A DNA stretch of 35,479 bases from NCBI GenBank assembly GCA_024695315.1, contig JAILIJ010000075.1:1-35479 (forward strand), in the 5' to 3' direction. A program made the position numbers and the translations under genes. The stretch is from Bacteroidaceae bacterium. GTDB taxonomy: Bacteria; Bacteroidota; Bacteroidia; Bacteroidales; Bacteroidaceae. Numbering within the stretch: the first letter of the stretch is position 1; every line of letters begins with the position of its first letter. Positions 24,523 through 32,010 of the stretch are shown piece by piece. Below the pieces are notes generated by a model that had not been told where the DNA came from, did not search any database, and saw nothing but the letters and a program-made list of their open reading frames with translations.

Positions 24523-24569
24523 TTGGTTTATTTCGTTTAAGTTAATCACGTTTTTAGTACAAAACGATG

Positions 24570-24577
24570 CAAAGTTA
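24570..24577 (-). promoter_or_regulatory. Bacteroidota -7 element for the exported FKBP genes
   Basis: TAACTTTG on the minus strand lies 47 bases upstream of the chosen ATG at 24522. It matches TANNTTTG; the -33 box is unclear. Its position supports the shorter start, although the longer start at 24549 would also be in the transcript. Confidence 0.55.
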
Positions 24578-24971
24578 CACTTTTATTTTTTAGAATATGG
24601 ATAAATATGAAAAAATAAATGCTAAAAAAGATTAAATGTGTTTTTAAAGGCCATTTTATTGACTGTGTGTCTATTCTAATAAGTTGCCCTTTTATACTTT
24701 ATTTTTATAATTTTATGGGTATTTTTTGTAATACTAGTTTTAAATTGTTACTTGTGATTTTTTGCGAAAAATGGTATAATGGCGTTTATATTGCGTTAAA
24801 TAAACTTAAATAATAAGGCATTTGCTATGTGGAATTTGCAATTTTTATGGTTGGCTATTATATTTGTAATACATCTGACGATTGCTCGTATATTACCTGT
24901 TTTTATGGGGGATGAGATGAAAATTTTCGAGGAATGAAAATGATGTTTATCATCTATAAAAATCGAGTGAG

Positions 24972-25015
24972 TTACGAACGATTTACGAAGGTAATACGAA
25001 GGGTTGTCGAAGGAG
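24972..25015 (+). repeat. 44-bp element of 11-bp-phased ACGAAGG units, copy 2
   Basis: After two leading T bases the plus strand has four units 11 bp apart: ACGAACGATTT, ACGAAGGTAAT, ACGAAGGGTTG and TCGAAGGAG. The same order and length occur, inverted, at 11039-11082; 35 of 44 positions agree and the differences fall mostly in the 4-base spacers. Confidence 0.75.
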
Positions 25016-25040
25016 GTGGGGTAAGAAATTACGCCAAATT

Positions 25041-25095
25041 GGTTACAAGTTTTTTACGGGTGTTTTTTATTTATGATAAGTAATAAATTGTAACC
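25041..25095. repeat. Inverted repeat beside the phased element, copy 2
   Basis: Arms GGTTACAA (25041-25048) and TTGTAACC (25088-25095) are perfectly complementary over 8 bp around a 39-base AT-rich loop. The left arm lies in ATTGGTTACAA, comparable to ATTGGTTGTG beside copy 1. Confidence 0.45.
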
Positions 25096-25141
25096 GTCTT
25101 TTTTCTTTTTCAAAAAATAAGTTTGATGGCCTATCTAAAAT

Positions 25142-26275
25142 CTACTTTTGTAGTTTGATTCTATTTCCGCCCACGGTTTCTATAATCCCTTTTGATTCCA
25201 AATCAAAAATTGTGGAACTAACAATATTGTATGGTAGTCCAGTTTCGGAAACTATACTATTTACGTATTTGTAGTCTTCGCTTTTTAGACAATCGACGAT
25301 AATTTGTTCTTCGTTGGATAGTGGGGTGCTTTCACATCCTGTAGTATCCTCAAATAGTTCAAGTTGAGTGGCTACTTTCTTCTTTTCTTTGACTTCCCAT
25401 CCCATTATGTTCACTAGGTCTTGAGCGCTTTCAATAAGAGCGGCCTTATTCTCCCTAATTAGTTTGTTGCAGCCTTTACTATGTTCGTCGAAAATACGTC
25501 CTGGAAAAGCAAACACGTCGCGATTATAGTCGTTGGCGAGTTCGGCAGTTATGAGTGACCCACCTTTTTCGGCACTTTCTACAACGACGCATGCGTCGCA
25601 CATGCCGGCTACTATACGGTTGCGGCGAACGAAATTGCCTTTATCTATAATTGTGTTGGATATATATTCTGTTAGAAGTCCTCCGCGTTCTGTCATTTCT
25701 ATAGCTGTGGAACGATGGGCATGAGGATAGATTTTCTCAAGGCCATGTGCCAATACCCCCACGGTTCCCATGTCATTGGCTAATGCAGCCCTATGAGAAT
25801 GAATGTCTATTCCGTAAGCCAATCCACTAACGATAAGGGCGTCTGGAAAACAATCGTGAAGATCTTTTACAAAGTTCTTACACAGGTCCTTGCCGTATTC
25901 CGTACACCTTCTAGTGCCTACCATGCTGATGATTTTCTTGCTGTTAAGATCTCCCTTACCATAGTAATAAAGAACTAATGGGGCGTCATCACACTCCTTT
26001 AGTCTTTGAGGATAAGCCGAGTCGTTGAAGCAGATGGCTTGGATATTCTTTTTCGTAATGAATTCCATTTCTTCTTCTGCTCTTTTGAGTTCAAAACTCA
26101 CGTCGCTAAGGGCGTCAACGAGTTTTTGCGACGCATCGGGAATAGCGTCGCAAATATTTTTCCTATGTTCAAAAACTGCCGTTGCTGACCCCATTTTGTC
26201 ATATAAGACTCTGGTCGTTGGGATGCCGATGTTTTTGAGTAGTGAGAGTGCTATGGTATAGATTGTTTCTTGCAT
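25142..26275 (-). CDS. dprA: DNA-processing protein DprA
   Basis: The 377-residue protein has an N-terminal helical (SAM-like) region, the Rossmann-like DprA core and a C-terminal winged-helix domain (about 320-377). Core motifs are MVGTRRCTEYG (118-128), VSGLAYGIDIHSHRAAL (149-165), NFVRRNRIVAG (214-224) and GSLITAELA (239-247), with FAFPGR following. DprA binds incoming single-stranded DNA during natural transformation and loads RecA, and is also widely kept in bacteria with no known competence. It starts 3 bases after the thioesterase stop, so the two are co-transcribed from the promoter at 26708-26715. Confidence 0.95.
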   Translation of the reverse strand: MQETIYTIALSLLKNIGIPTTRVLYDKMGSATAVFEHRKNICDAIPDASQKLVDALSDVSFELKRAEEEMEFITKKNIQAICFNDSAYPQRLKECDDAPLVLYYYGKGDLNSKKIISMVGTRRCTEYGKDLCKNFVKDLHDCFPDALIVSGLAYGIDIHSHRAALANDMGTVGVLAHGLEKIYPHAHRSTAIEMTERGGLLTEYISNTIIDKGNFVRRNRIVAGMCDACVVVESAEKGGSLITAELANDYNRDVFAFPGRIFDEHSKGCNKLIRENKAALIESAQDLVNIMGWEVKEKKKVATQLELFEDTTGCESTPLSNEEQIIVDCLKSEDYKYVNSIVSETGLPYNIVSSTIFDLESKGIIETVGGNRIKLQK

Positions 26276-26278
26276 GGT

Positions 26279-26689
26279 TTATTGTGCTTCTAAGAAAGGC
26301 GCGAATTTCTCGTTTAGTTCTTCGCACTCAGAAAGACGGCCTTGAACCAAACATACGCTATCGACTTGTGCACGTATGCAGAGCTTCTCGTCAGGAAGGC
26401 GGTAGATGTCTTGTAAAAAGACATATTTTAGTCCATCTTTCTTGAGACGGATTCTAGTTACATATTCATCTCCGCTTTTGAGGGGAACCTTGAATTGCAT
26501 AGTCAAACGTGCTACTACGGCATCTGTACCTTCGTCATGAAGTTTTGCAAAACTAATATTGTTTGCAAGTAAGAACTCATGACGAGCGTGTTCAAGATAA
26601 TGTTGATAATTTGCATTATTCACAATGCCTTGTAAGTCACATTCGTAGTCGCGTACTTTATCTTTTAATTCGTATACGTAATTTGCCAT
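26279..26689 (-). CDS. Acyl-CoA thioesterase, YbgC/4HBT hotdog family
   Basis: The 136-residue protein has the 4-hydroxybenzoyl-CoA thioesterase signature near its start: VRDYECDLQGIVNNANYQHYLEHAR (12-36), with catalytic D18 and the conserved N/Y segment. The rest forms the hotdog fold (VVARLTMQFKVPLKSGDEYVTRIRL, YVFLQDIYRLPDEKLCIRAQVDSVCL). Members hydrolyse short acyl-CoA or acyl-ACP thioesters in the cytoplasm; the exact substrate is unknown. It is first in a two-gene unit with dprA, an arrangement I recall from other Bacteroidota but cannot verify here. Length is normal. Confidence 0.9.
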   Translation of the reverse strand: MANYVYELKDKVRDYECDLQGIVNNANYQHYLEHARHEFLLANNISFAKLHDEGTDAVVARLTMQFKVPLKSGDEYVTRIRLKKDGLKYVFLQDIYRLPDEKLCIRAQVDSVCLVQGRLSECEELNEKFAPFLEAQ

Positions 26690-26707
26690 ATTTAGTTAAG
26701 TTTTATG

Positions 26708-26715
26708 CAAAGTTA
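26708..26715 (-). promoter_or_regulatory. Bacteroidota -7 element for thioesterase-dprA
   Basis: TAACTTTG on the minus strand lies 18 bases upstream of the thioesterase ATG. It is back-to-back with the identical TAACTTTG element on the plus strand at 26759-26766. Confidence 0.6.
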
Positions 26716-26758
26716 AGACAAAATGGAGAATAAAGAAGGGAGAATGAAGATTTTTTTC

Positions 26759-26766
26759 TAACTTTG
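26759..26766 (+). promoter_or_regulatory. Bacteroidota -7 element for FKBP-argS-RNase H
   Basis: TAACTTTG on the plus strand ends 52 bases before the FKBP ATG. It matches TANNTTTG; no exact -33 TTTG at 19-bp spacing. Confidence 0.6.
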
Positions 26767-26818
26767 CACACTAATTTATTATTTAATAGCAAATAATACA
26801 TAAACGAAAAAGAATATA

Positions 26819-27427
26819 ATGGATAAACTTAGTTATGCTCTTGGCCTTGGAATCGGTCAGCAGCTCAAGCAGATGGGACTTAAGGATGCTCTTAAGATTG
26901 AAGATTTCTCACAGTCAATAATGGATGTACTTGCTGATGCACCACTCAAGATGTCACATTCTGAGGGACAGGCTATGCTCAATGATTTCTTCAAAAAGCT
27001 CGAGGATGAGCAGAGAGCTGCAGCCGCTGAGGCTGGAAAGGCTGCTAAGGAGGAAGGCGAAAAGTTCCTCAAGGAGAATGCAAAGAAGGATGGAGTGATT
27101 ACTACTGCAAGCGGACTCCAGTATGAAGTTCTTACAGAAGGAACAGGTAAGAAGCCTAAGGCTACAGACAAGGTACGTTGCCATTATGAGGGACGTCTTA
27201 TCAATGGAACTATTTTCGACTCTTCTTATAAGCGTAATGAGCCAGCTGACTTCGGACTTCAGCAGGTTATTGCTGGTTGGACCGAGGGTGTACAGCTCAT
27301 GGCAGAAGGTGCTAAGTATCGTTTCTATATCCCTTATATGCTCGCTTACGGCGAGGGAGGTGCTGGCGAACTTATCCCACCATTCTCTGCTCTTATCTTC
27401 GATGTTGAGCTTATTAAGGTTTTGTAA
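26819..27427 (+). CDS. Cytoplasmic FKBP-type peptidyl-prolyl cis-trans isomerase
   Basis: The 202-residue protein lacks a signal peptide and lipobox and starts directly with the FkpA/Mip-type helical domain (MDKLSYALGLGIGQQLKQMG). An alanine/lysine-rich helix (about 60-90) leads to the FKBP domain (about 93-202: ASGLQYEVLTEG, CHYEGRLINGTIFDSSYKR, QVIAGWTEGVQLMAEGAKYRFYIPYMLAYG, ALIFDVELIKVL). It is closely similar to the two exported FKBPs at 22477-24522, with matching GEKFLKEN and FDSSYKRNEPA segments. It is probably a cytoplasmic folding helper. It leads a plus-strand run: argS starts 24 bases later. Codon use is strongly biased, suggesting high expression. Confidence 0.93.
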   Translation: MDKLSYALGLGIGQQLKQMGLKDALKIEDFSQSIMDVLADAPLKMSHSEGQAMLNDFFKKLEDEQRAAAAEAGKAAKEEGEKFLKENAKKDGVITTASGLQYEVLTEGTGKKPKATDKVRCHYEGRLINGTIFDSSYKRNEPADFGLQQVIAGWTEGVQLMAEGAKYRFYIPYMLAYGEGGAGELIPPFSALIFDVELIKVL

Positions 27428-27451
27428 TTGAGACGTCTTAATTCTTAGAAT

Positions 27452-29272
27452 ATGACTATAGAGGAAAAAATCATAGCTGGTGTACAGGATGCCGTCAAGG
27501 CTTTGTACGGCGTTGAGGCTGACGCTTCACAGGTACAGCTACAGAAGACTAAGGCTGAGTTTGAAGGCCATCTGACTGTCGTTGTGTTCCCATTCGTCAA
27601 GGCTGCTAGAAAAAAGCCTGAGCAGGTGGGAGAGGAAATCGGACAATACCTTCAGGATAATGCTTCTGAGGTAGTGGCTAAGTACAACGTGGTAAAGGGA
27701 TTCCTCAACCTTGTAATAAGTGATGCTCAATGGATTGCTCTTCTCAATGAGATAAATGCGAATCCATGTTTTGGATTTAAGGAGGTTACGGAAAAGTCTC
27801 CTTTAGTGATGATTGAGTATAGCTCACCAAACACTAATAAGCCACTTCACTTGGGACATGTACGTAATAACTTGCTCGGTTCTGCTCTTGCAAGAATCGT
27901 TGAGGCTAACGGTAATAAGGTCGTTAAGACTAATATTGTCAACGACCGTGGCATACATATTTGTAAGTCTATGCTTGCTTGGCTCAAGTACGGAAATGGA
28001 GAAACTCCAGAATCTTCTGGCAAGAAGGGTGACCACCTCATTGGTGACTATTATGTAGCTTTTGATAAGCATTATAAGGCTGAGTGCGACGAACTTTCTA
28101 AGAAGTACGTTGCTGAAGGCATGGGCGAAGAAGAAGCTAAGGAAAAGGCTAAGCAGGAGGCCCCACTCATTAAAGAGGCTCACGAAATGCTCGTTAAGTG
28201 GGAGAATAATGATCCTGAGGTACGTGCTCTATGGCGTAAGATGAACGAATGGGTTTACGCTGGATTCGATGAGACATATAAGATGATGGGCGTTAGCTTC
28301 GATAAGATATATTACGAATCAGAAACATATCTTGAGGGTAAAGAGAAAGTGATGGAAGGTCTTGAAAAGGGATTCTTCTATCGCAGACCAGACAATTCTG
28401 TTTGGGCTAACCTTGAGGCTGAAGGTCTCGATGAGAAACTTCTTCTCCGTTCTGATGGTACTTCTGTATATATGACTCAGGATATTGGTACGGCTAAGTT
28501 ACGTTTCCAGGATTTCCCTATCGACAAGATGATTTATGTTGTCGGTAATGAGCAGAACTACCACTTCCAGGTACTCTCTATACTTCTTGATAAGCTTGGC
28601 TTTAAGTGGGGGAAGGATCTTGTTCACTTCTCTTACGGAATGGTTGAACTTCCAAACGGTAAGATGAAGTCTCGTGAAGGTACTGTTGTTGATGCTGACG
28701 ACCTTATGGCTGCCATGATTAACGACGCTTACACAGCAAGTGCGGATAAACTCAAGAAGGCTGAAATGTCTGAGGAAGAAGCACGCGAGGTGGCTCGTAA
28801 GGTAGGACTCGGTGCGCTCAAGTATTTTATACTTAAGGTTGATGCCCGTAAGAACATGCTCTTCAACCCAGAGGAAAGTATCGACTTCAATGGTAATACA
28901 GGACCATTTATTCAGTACACTTATGCTCGTATCAAGAGTATCTTGCGTAAGGCTGCTGAGCAAAACATAAATGTGCCAGATACTCTACCTACAGGAACAG
29001 AAATTTCTGTTAAGGAGACAGAGCTTATCCAAAAGTTGAATGCCTTTTCTGTTGCTGTCCGTCAGGCCGGAACAGACTATAGCCCTTCTGGTATATGTAA
29101 CTACTGCTATGAGCTTACTAAGGAGTTCAACCAGTTCTACCACGACTTTACTATCCTTGGTGAGGAAGATGAAAATAAGAAACTTTTCCGTCTTGTACTC
29201 TCTAAGGCTGTAGCTAAGGTTGTTAGCCTCGGTATGGGACTTCTAGGCATCGAAATGCCTGAACGTATGTAA
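27452..29272 (+). CDS. argS: Arginyl-tRNA synthetase
   Basis: The 606-residue class I synthetase charges tRNA-Arg. It has the N-terminal Arg-tRNA-synthetase domain (about 1-90), the HIGH-type motif in SPNTNKPLHLGHVRNN (125-140; HLGH 133-136), the catalytic core with MTQDIGTAKLRFQDF and VVGNEQNYHFQVL, an atypical KMSK position reading KMKSREGT, and the C-terminal DALR anticodon-binding domain starting near FIQYTYARIKSILRKA and ending in LGMGLLGIEMPERM. A canonical KMSKS is missing in many ArgRS enzymes, so this is not unusual. The gene lies between the FKBP (24 bases) and RNase H (5 bases). Confidence 0.97.
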   Translation: MTIEEKIIAGVQDAVKALYGVEADASQVQLQKTKAEFEGHLTVVVFPFVKAARKKPEQVGEEIGQYLQDNASEVVAKYNVVKGFLNLVISDAQWIALLNEINANPCFGFKEVTEKSPLVMIEYSSPNTNKPLHLGHVRNNLLGSALARIVEANGNKVVKTNIVNDRGIHICKSMLAWLKYGNGETPESSGKKGDHLIGDYYVAFDKHYKAECDELSKKYVAEGMGEEEAKEKAKQEAPLIKEAHEMLVKWENNDPEVRALWRKMNEWVYAGFDETYKMMGVSFDKIYYESETYLEGKEKVMEGLEKGFFYRRPDNSVWANLEAEGLDEKLLLRSDGTSVYMTQDIGTAKLRFQDFPIDKMIYVVGNEQNYHFQVLSILLDKLGFKWGKDLVHFSYGMVELPNGKMKSREGTVVDADDLMAAMINDAYTASADKLKKAEMSEEEAREVARKVGLGALKYFILKVDARKNMLFNPEESIDFNGNTGPFIQYTYARIKSILRKAAEQNINVPDTLPTGTEISVKETELIQKLNAFSVAVRQAGTDYSPSGICNYCYELTKEFNQFYHDFTILGEEDENKKLFRLVLSKAVAKVVSLGMGLLGIEMPERM

Positions 29273-29277
29273 GGATA

Positions 29278-29979
29278 ATGGCAAAGCAGAAGTTCTATGT
29301 CGTTTGGGACGGTGTGGAGGATGGAGTTTACACCAGTTGGGAGGCCTGTCAGGAGGCGGTAAAAGGATACTCGAATGCCAAGTACAAGTCTTTTAAGACA
29401 GAAGATGAAGCAGAACAGGCTTTTGCTCTGGGATACGAGGCTTGGAAAGAGCAGGAAGACAGTATGAAAGATTCTCAACAAGTGGAGGCTATGCCTGAAA
29501 ATAAAAAGGAACAGACGGATGCTACCCCAGACGAGAATGACAGTCAAGAGCCTATGCTGAAACTACCAGACGGGGCCATTAACGAAGCCATAGCTGTGGA
29601 TGCTGCTTGTAGTGGCAATCCGGGTAAGATGGAGTATCGCGGGGTGTATCTTAGAACAGGTAAGACGATTTTCCATTTTGGACCTGTATTTGGTACCAAT
29701 AATATAGGAGAGTTTCTTGCCATAGTACATGGATTAGCCTTGCTGAAACAGAAAAATCTTCTAAATCTGCCAATATATTCAGATAGCGTAAATGCTCAGC
29801 TTTGGGTGCGCAAAAAGAAATGTAAAACTACTCTTGAGCGTAACGAGAAAACGGAGCAGCTTTTCCAGATGATTGAGAGGGCGGAAAAATGGCTTAAAAC
29901 AAATTCTTACACAAATCCGATTATTAAATGGCCTACGGATAAATGGGGAGAAATTCCTGCTGATTTTGGCCGTAAATAA
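29278..29979 (+). CDS. Ribonuclease HI with N-terminal viroplasmin-like hybrid-binding domain
   Basis: The 233-residue protein has a Cauli_VI/viroplasmin-like domain at 1-50 (KFYVVWDGVEDGVYTSWEACQEAVKGYSNAKYKSFKTEDEAEQAF), which in RNase H1 binds RNA-DNA hybrids, an acidic linker (about 55-98) and an RNase H domain. The probable catalytic acids are D108 (AVDAACSGNPG), E145 (NNIGEFLAI), D169 (IYSDSVNAQLW) and D229 (GEIPADFGRK). It removes RNA from RNA-DNA hybrids, such as R-loops. This form, with a C-terminal WGEIPADFGRK end, is typical of Bacteroidota. It begins 5 bases after the argS stop; the terminator at 29983-30014 ends the operon. Confidence 0.94.
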   Translation: MAKQKFYVVWDGVEDGVYTSWEACQEAVKGYSNAKYKSFKTEDEAEQAFALGYEAWKEQEDSMKDSQQVEAMPENKKEQTDATPDENDSQEPMLKLPDGAINEAIAVDAACSGNPGKMEYRGVYLRTGKTIFHFGPVFGTNNIGEFLAIVHGLALLKQKNLLNLPIYSDSVNAQLWVRKKKCKTTLERNEKTEQLFQMIERAEKWLKTNSYTNPIIKWPTDKWGEIPADFGRK

Positions 29980-29982
29980 ATA

Positions 29983-30014
29983 AAAAATGGAGTTCTATTT
30001 GGAACTCCATTTTT
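29983..30014. terminator. Bidirectional terminator after the RNase H gene
   Basis: A 13-bp stem (AAAAATGGAGTTC, 29983-29995; complement at 30002-30014) with a 6-base loop starts 4 bases after the RNase H stop. A- and T-runs on both sides allow it to serve the convergent pectinesterase gene as well. Confidence 0.88.
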
Positions 30015-30104
30015 GTTTAATAATCTATTTTAACTCTCAAAAACTTACTCTTATATATGGTTACCTTTTGTAATGTATTTTCCCCTTTATATCTGAATAA
30101 TACT

Positions 30105-31433
30105 TTATCTATTTGGGTATACAACCTCATTAGATGCTGGGCCTAATCCACCATGCCAGTTGGCGCATCTAATAGAGATGCAAGCCCCTTCTTCTGTATC
30201 AGCTGGTACTACGTAATTTGCCTGTCTAGTAAATGTTTTTACATCGCCATTTATACAGATAGCATAGCAATATGCGTCAGGAATCTCATTCCAGGATATT
30301 GTTTTTCTACCCTTAATCCAAATATATGGTGGTGCAACTTGTTTGCAGGCTTCTTTTGGATTCCAGTCGGGAAATACTTTCTCTACAGTATATTCTTTTG
30401 CTTCTTCGGCTGTAAGACTGCTTTGGTAATCTACAATTACCGTTTCGCCCTGTTTGTTTTTGAAGCTCCTTTTACGTAGTGAAAGGTCTATCGAGGATTC
30501 ATTATTATCCACGCTTTTATATTCTGCAAATAGTCGCGGAACCATTCCATGCATCTCAGTCCAACCTTGAGCAGAAGGGCGCACTTTCATTTTCGTATTT
30601 AGAAATACGGCGCGTGGGGCATTTTTCCAAGGACGGCCGAGATTATAGCGGTCTTGCTGTTCTGGCGAACCGTCTATATCACAAAAATTGAATACATATC
30701 CGTATTTCTGCTCTGCTTTTGTGGCAGGGGCGCAAATAACGTCACGGCTACCTGTTTTACCCCTTGGACGAAGAATTATGTCACACGTATTGAAAAAGAC
30801 TGTTCCGCCGCCGCAAATAAAGTCTACAGTACCATGAATTTTACAGTCCTCCAAATAAGTCGTTCCATCATCATTTGTATAATATGTATCTTGGGTACTC
30901 AGAAGACTCACATTCTTTAGGATATTTCCCTTGCATCTTTTCTCATTTAGTGCTACGGCACGGTTTGCAAAGGCGTTGATGTCATTTTTGAAATTGCACC
31001 AAAGTTCTATGTCCTGAATATATGTACTGTCCGCATTCTTTAGGAATAGGGTTGAAGTTATGCTTATACCCTCATGTACTGGGATATTTACAATCTTGGT
31101 ATCTTTCCAGTTTTCACCAATTATAGATGTGTTTGAGGCTGTAAGTTTAGTAATTGGACTCGGAAAATAAACGTCCTGTCCTTTCTCTACGGTCTTTATA
31201 GTATCCCCATCTCCTTTTATAAGGTAATAATTAGATTTTACAAATATTCGATATCTCTTGTCCTTGTCAACTCGGGTATTGGCAGCATGGATAGCTTCTG
31301 CAAAGGTGCCGCTATCAGGTACAACGAAGTCATATACCCATCTGTTTGGATATGCTAATGAATCCCAAGGTGTAGTCTGGGCAAAGGATTTGAATGAACT
31401 GCAAATTAGTAATAGAGCTATAATAGTTCTCAT
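30105..31433 (-). CDS. Pectin methylesterase (carbohydrate esterase family 8-like)
   Basis: The 442-residue protein has a signal peptide (MRTIIALLLICSSFKSFA, cleavage near Q19). The right-handed beta-helix esterase core (about 35-330) contains STQDTYYT (D182), HGTVDFICGGG (D204) and NLGRPWKN (R267), the catalytic Asp pair and Arg of the family. The oxyanion-hole Gln usually found before AVAL (QAVAL) is Arg158 here (NRAVALNEK). Residues about 360-442 form a separate fibronectin III-like C-terminal module (PPYIWIKGRKTISWNEIPDAYCYAICINGD). It would remove methyl groups from pectin outside the cytoplasm. It is a lone gene, with no SusC/SusD or pectate lyase beside it, and has a -7 element at 31467-31474. 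Confidence 0.88.
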   Translation of the reverse strand: MRTIIALLLICSSFKSFAQTTPWDSLAYPNRWVYDFVVPDSGTFAEAIHAANTRVDKDKRYRIFVKSNYYLIKGDGDTIKTVEKGQDVYFPSPITKLTASNTSIIGENWKDTKIVNIPVHEGISITSTLFLKNADSTYIQDIELWCNFKNDINAFANRAVALNEKRCKGNILKNVSLLSTQDTYYTNDDGTTYLEDCKIHGTVDFICGGGTVFFNTCDIILRPRGKTGSRDVICAPATKAEQKYGYVFNFCDIDGSPEQQDRYNLGRPWKNAPRAVFLNTKMKVRPSAQGWTEMHGMVPRLFAEYKSVDNNESSIDLSLRKRSFKNKQGETVIVDYQSSLTAEEAKEYTVEKVFPDWNPKEACKQVAPPYIWIKGRKTISWNEIPDAYCYAICINGDVKTFTRQANYVVPADTEEGACISIRCANWHGGLGPASNEVVYPNR

Positions 31434-31466
31434 TTGTAAATATTGGTTTTAGGTTTTCTGATTTTA

Positions 31467-31474
31467 CAAAGGTA
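31467..31474 (-). promoter_or_regulatory. Bacteroidota -7 element for the pectin methylesterase gene
   Basis: TACCTTTG on the minus strand lies 33 bases upstream of the ATG at 31433 and matches TANNTTTG. No clear -33 box. Confidence 0.58.
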
Positions 31475-32010
31475 ATGAAAAGCAGTGAAACATCTGCTTC
31501 CGATATAAAAAATATAATATTTAGTTGCAACAACTCTTTCTAATTCCTTCTTTTATCTATCTATCCAATCTTTTAGTTCGTTACTATAACTTTTTAATAT
31601 TTATGATTTAGGTAATGGAAATAGTAAAAACATAAGTCGTAATGTAGTTTTTTTTGATGGTCTATTTAACCGATACTTTCTTGCAAAAAAAAGATTTAAA
31701 AACTTTTTGGGAAAAAATCCCCTTTTTCTAAAAAATGCTCATATAATTGTAGTTTTTAAGTATATACACAAGGCTATTTTTTTAAAAATCCCCCATAAAA
31801 AACCAAAATTTCGTCTAACGTATATTTAATTAGAAATTCGTGCTGATATTATATTATCATTACAAATAAAGACGTTCCTCTTGTTTTGCTTATATTTACT
31901 AGCTGGATAGATAAAAGAAAAATAGATGGCAATATATTAAGATTCTAAAGATGAAAAAATCCTTTTTTGATTGTAAAATACCTATTATAGGTAGTGGTCT
32001 AATCCTTCCG
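31475..32010. other. 536-bp AT-rich non-coding gap
   Basis: This gap separates the pectin methylesterase promoter from the stop of the flippase gene. It is very AT-rich, with many A- and T-runs. A small palindrome (TACCTA/TAGGTA, 31979-31993) lies near the flippase stop and is too weak to call a terminator. I see no gene, RNA or copy of the phased repeat. Confidence 0.5.

Larger units (their letters stand above)
24578..25141. other. 564-bp AT-rich non-coding gap
   Basis: This gap separates the FKBP promoter from the dprA stop. It holds the phased repeat at 24972-25015 and the inverted repeat at 25041-25095. Two short plus-strand frames (24619-24813, 64 codons; 24827-24937, 36 codons with a hydrophobic core) lack promoter or family support and are not called. 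No RNA gene was recognised. Confidence 0.55.

Noticed and set aside
24523-24549. Nine-residue N-terminal extension of the lipoprotein FKBP
   Set aside because: Starting at Met10 gives a standard lipoprotein signal with Cys at position 20; the extension would place charged and polar residues before it.
24619-24813. 64-codon hydrophobic frame in the gap before dprA
   Set aside because: AT-rich composition makes such Phe/Ile/Leu-rich frames common by chance; no promoter or family support.
24827-24937. 36-codon frame starting MWNLQFLWLAIIFVIHLT
   Set aside because: It could encode a small membrane peptide, but no TANNTTTG promoter is upstream and conservation cannot be tested here.
31979-31993. 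TACCTA/TAGGTA palindrome after the flippase gene as a terminator
   Set aside because: Short AT-rich stem with no good U-tract on the transcript strand.
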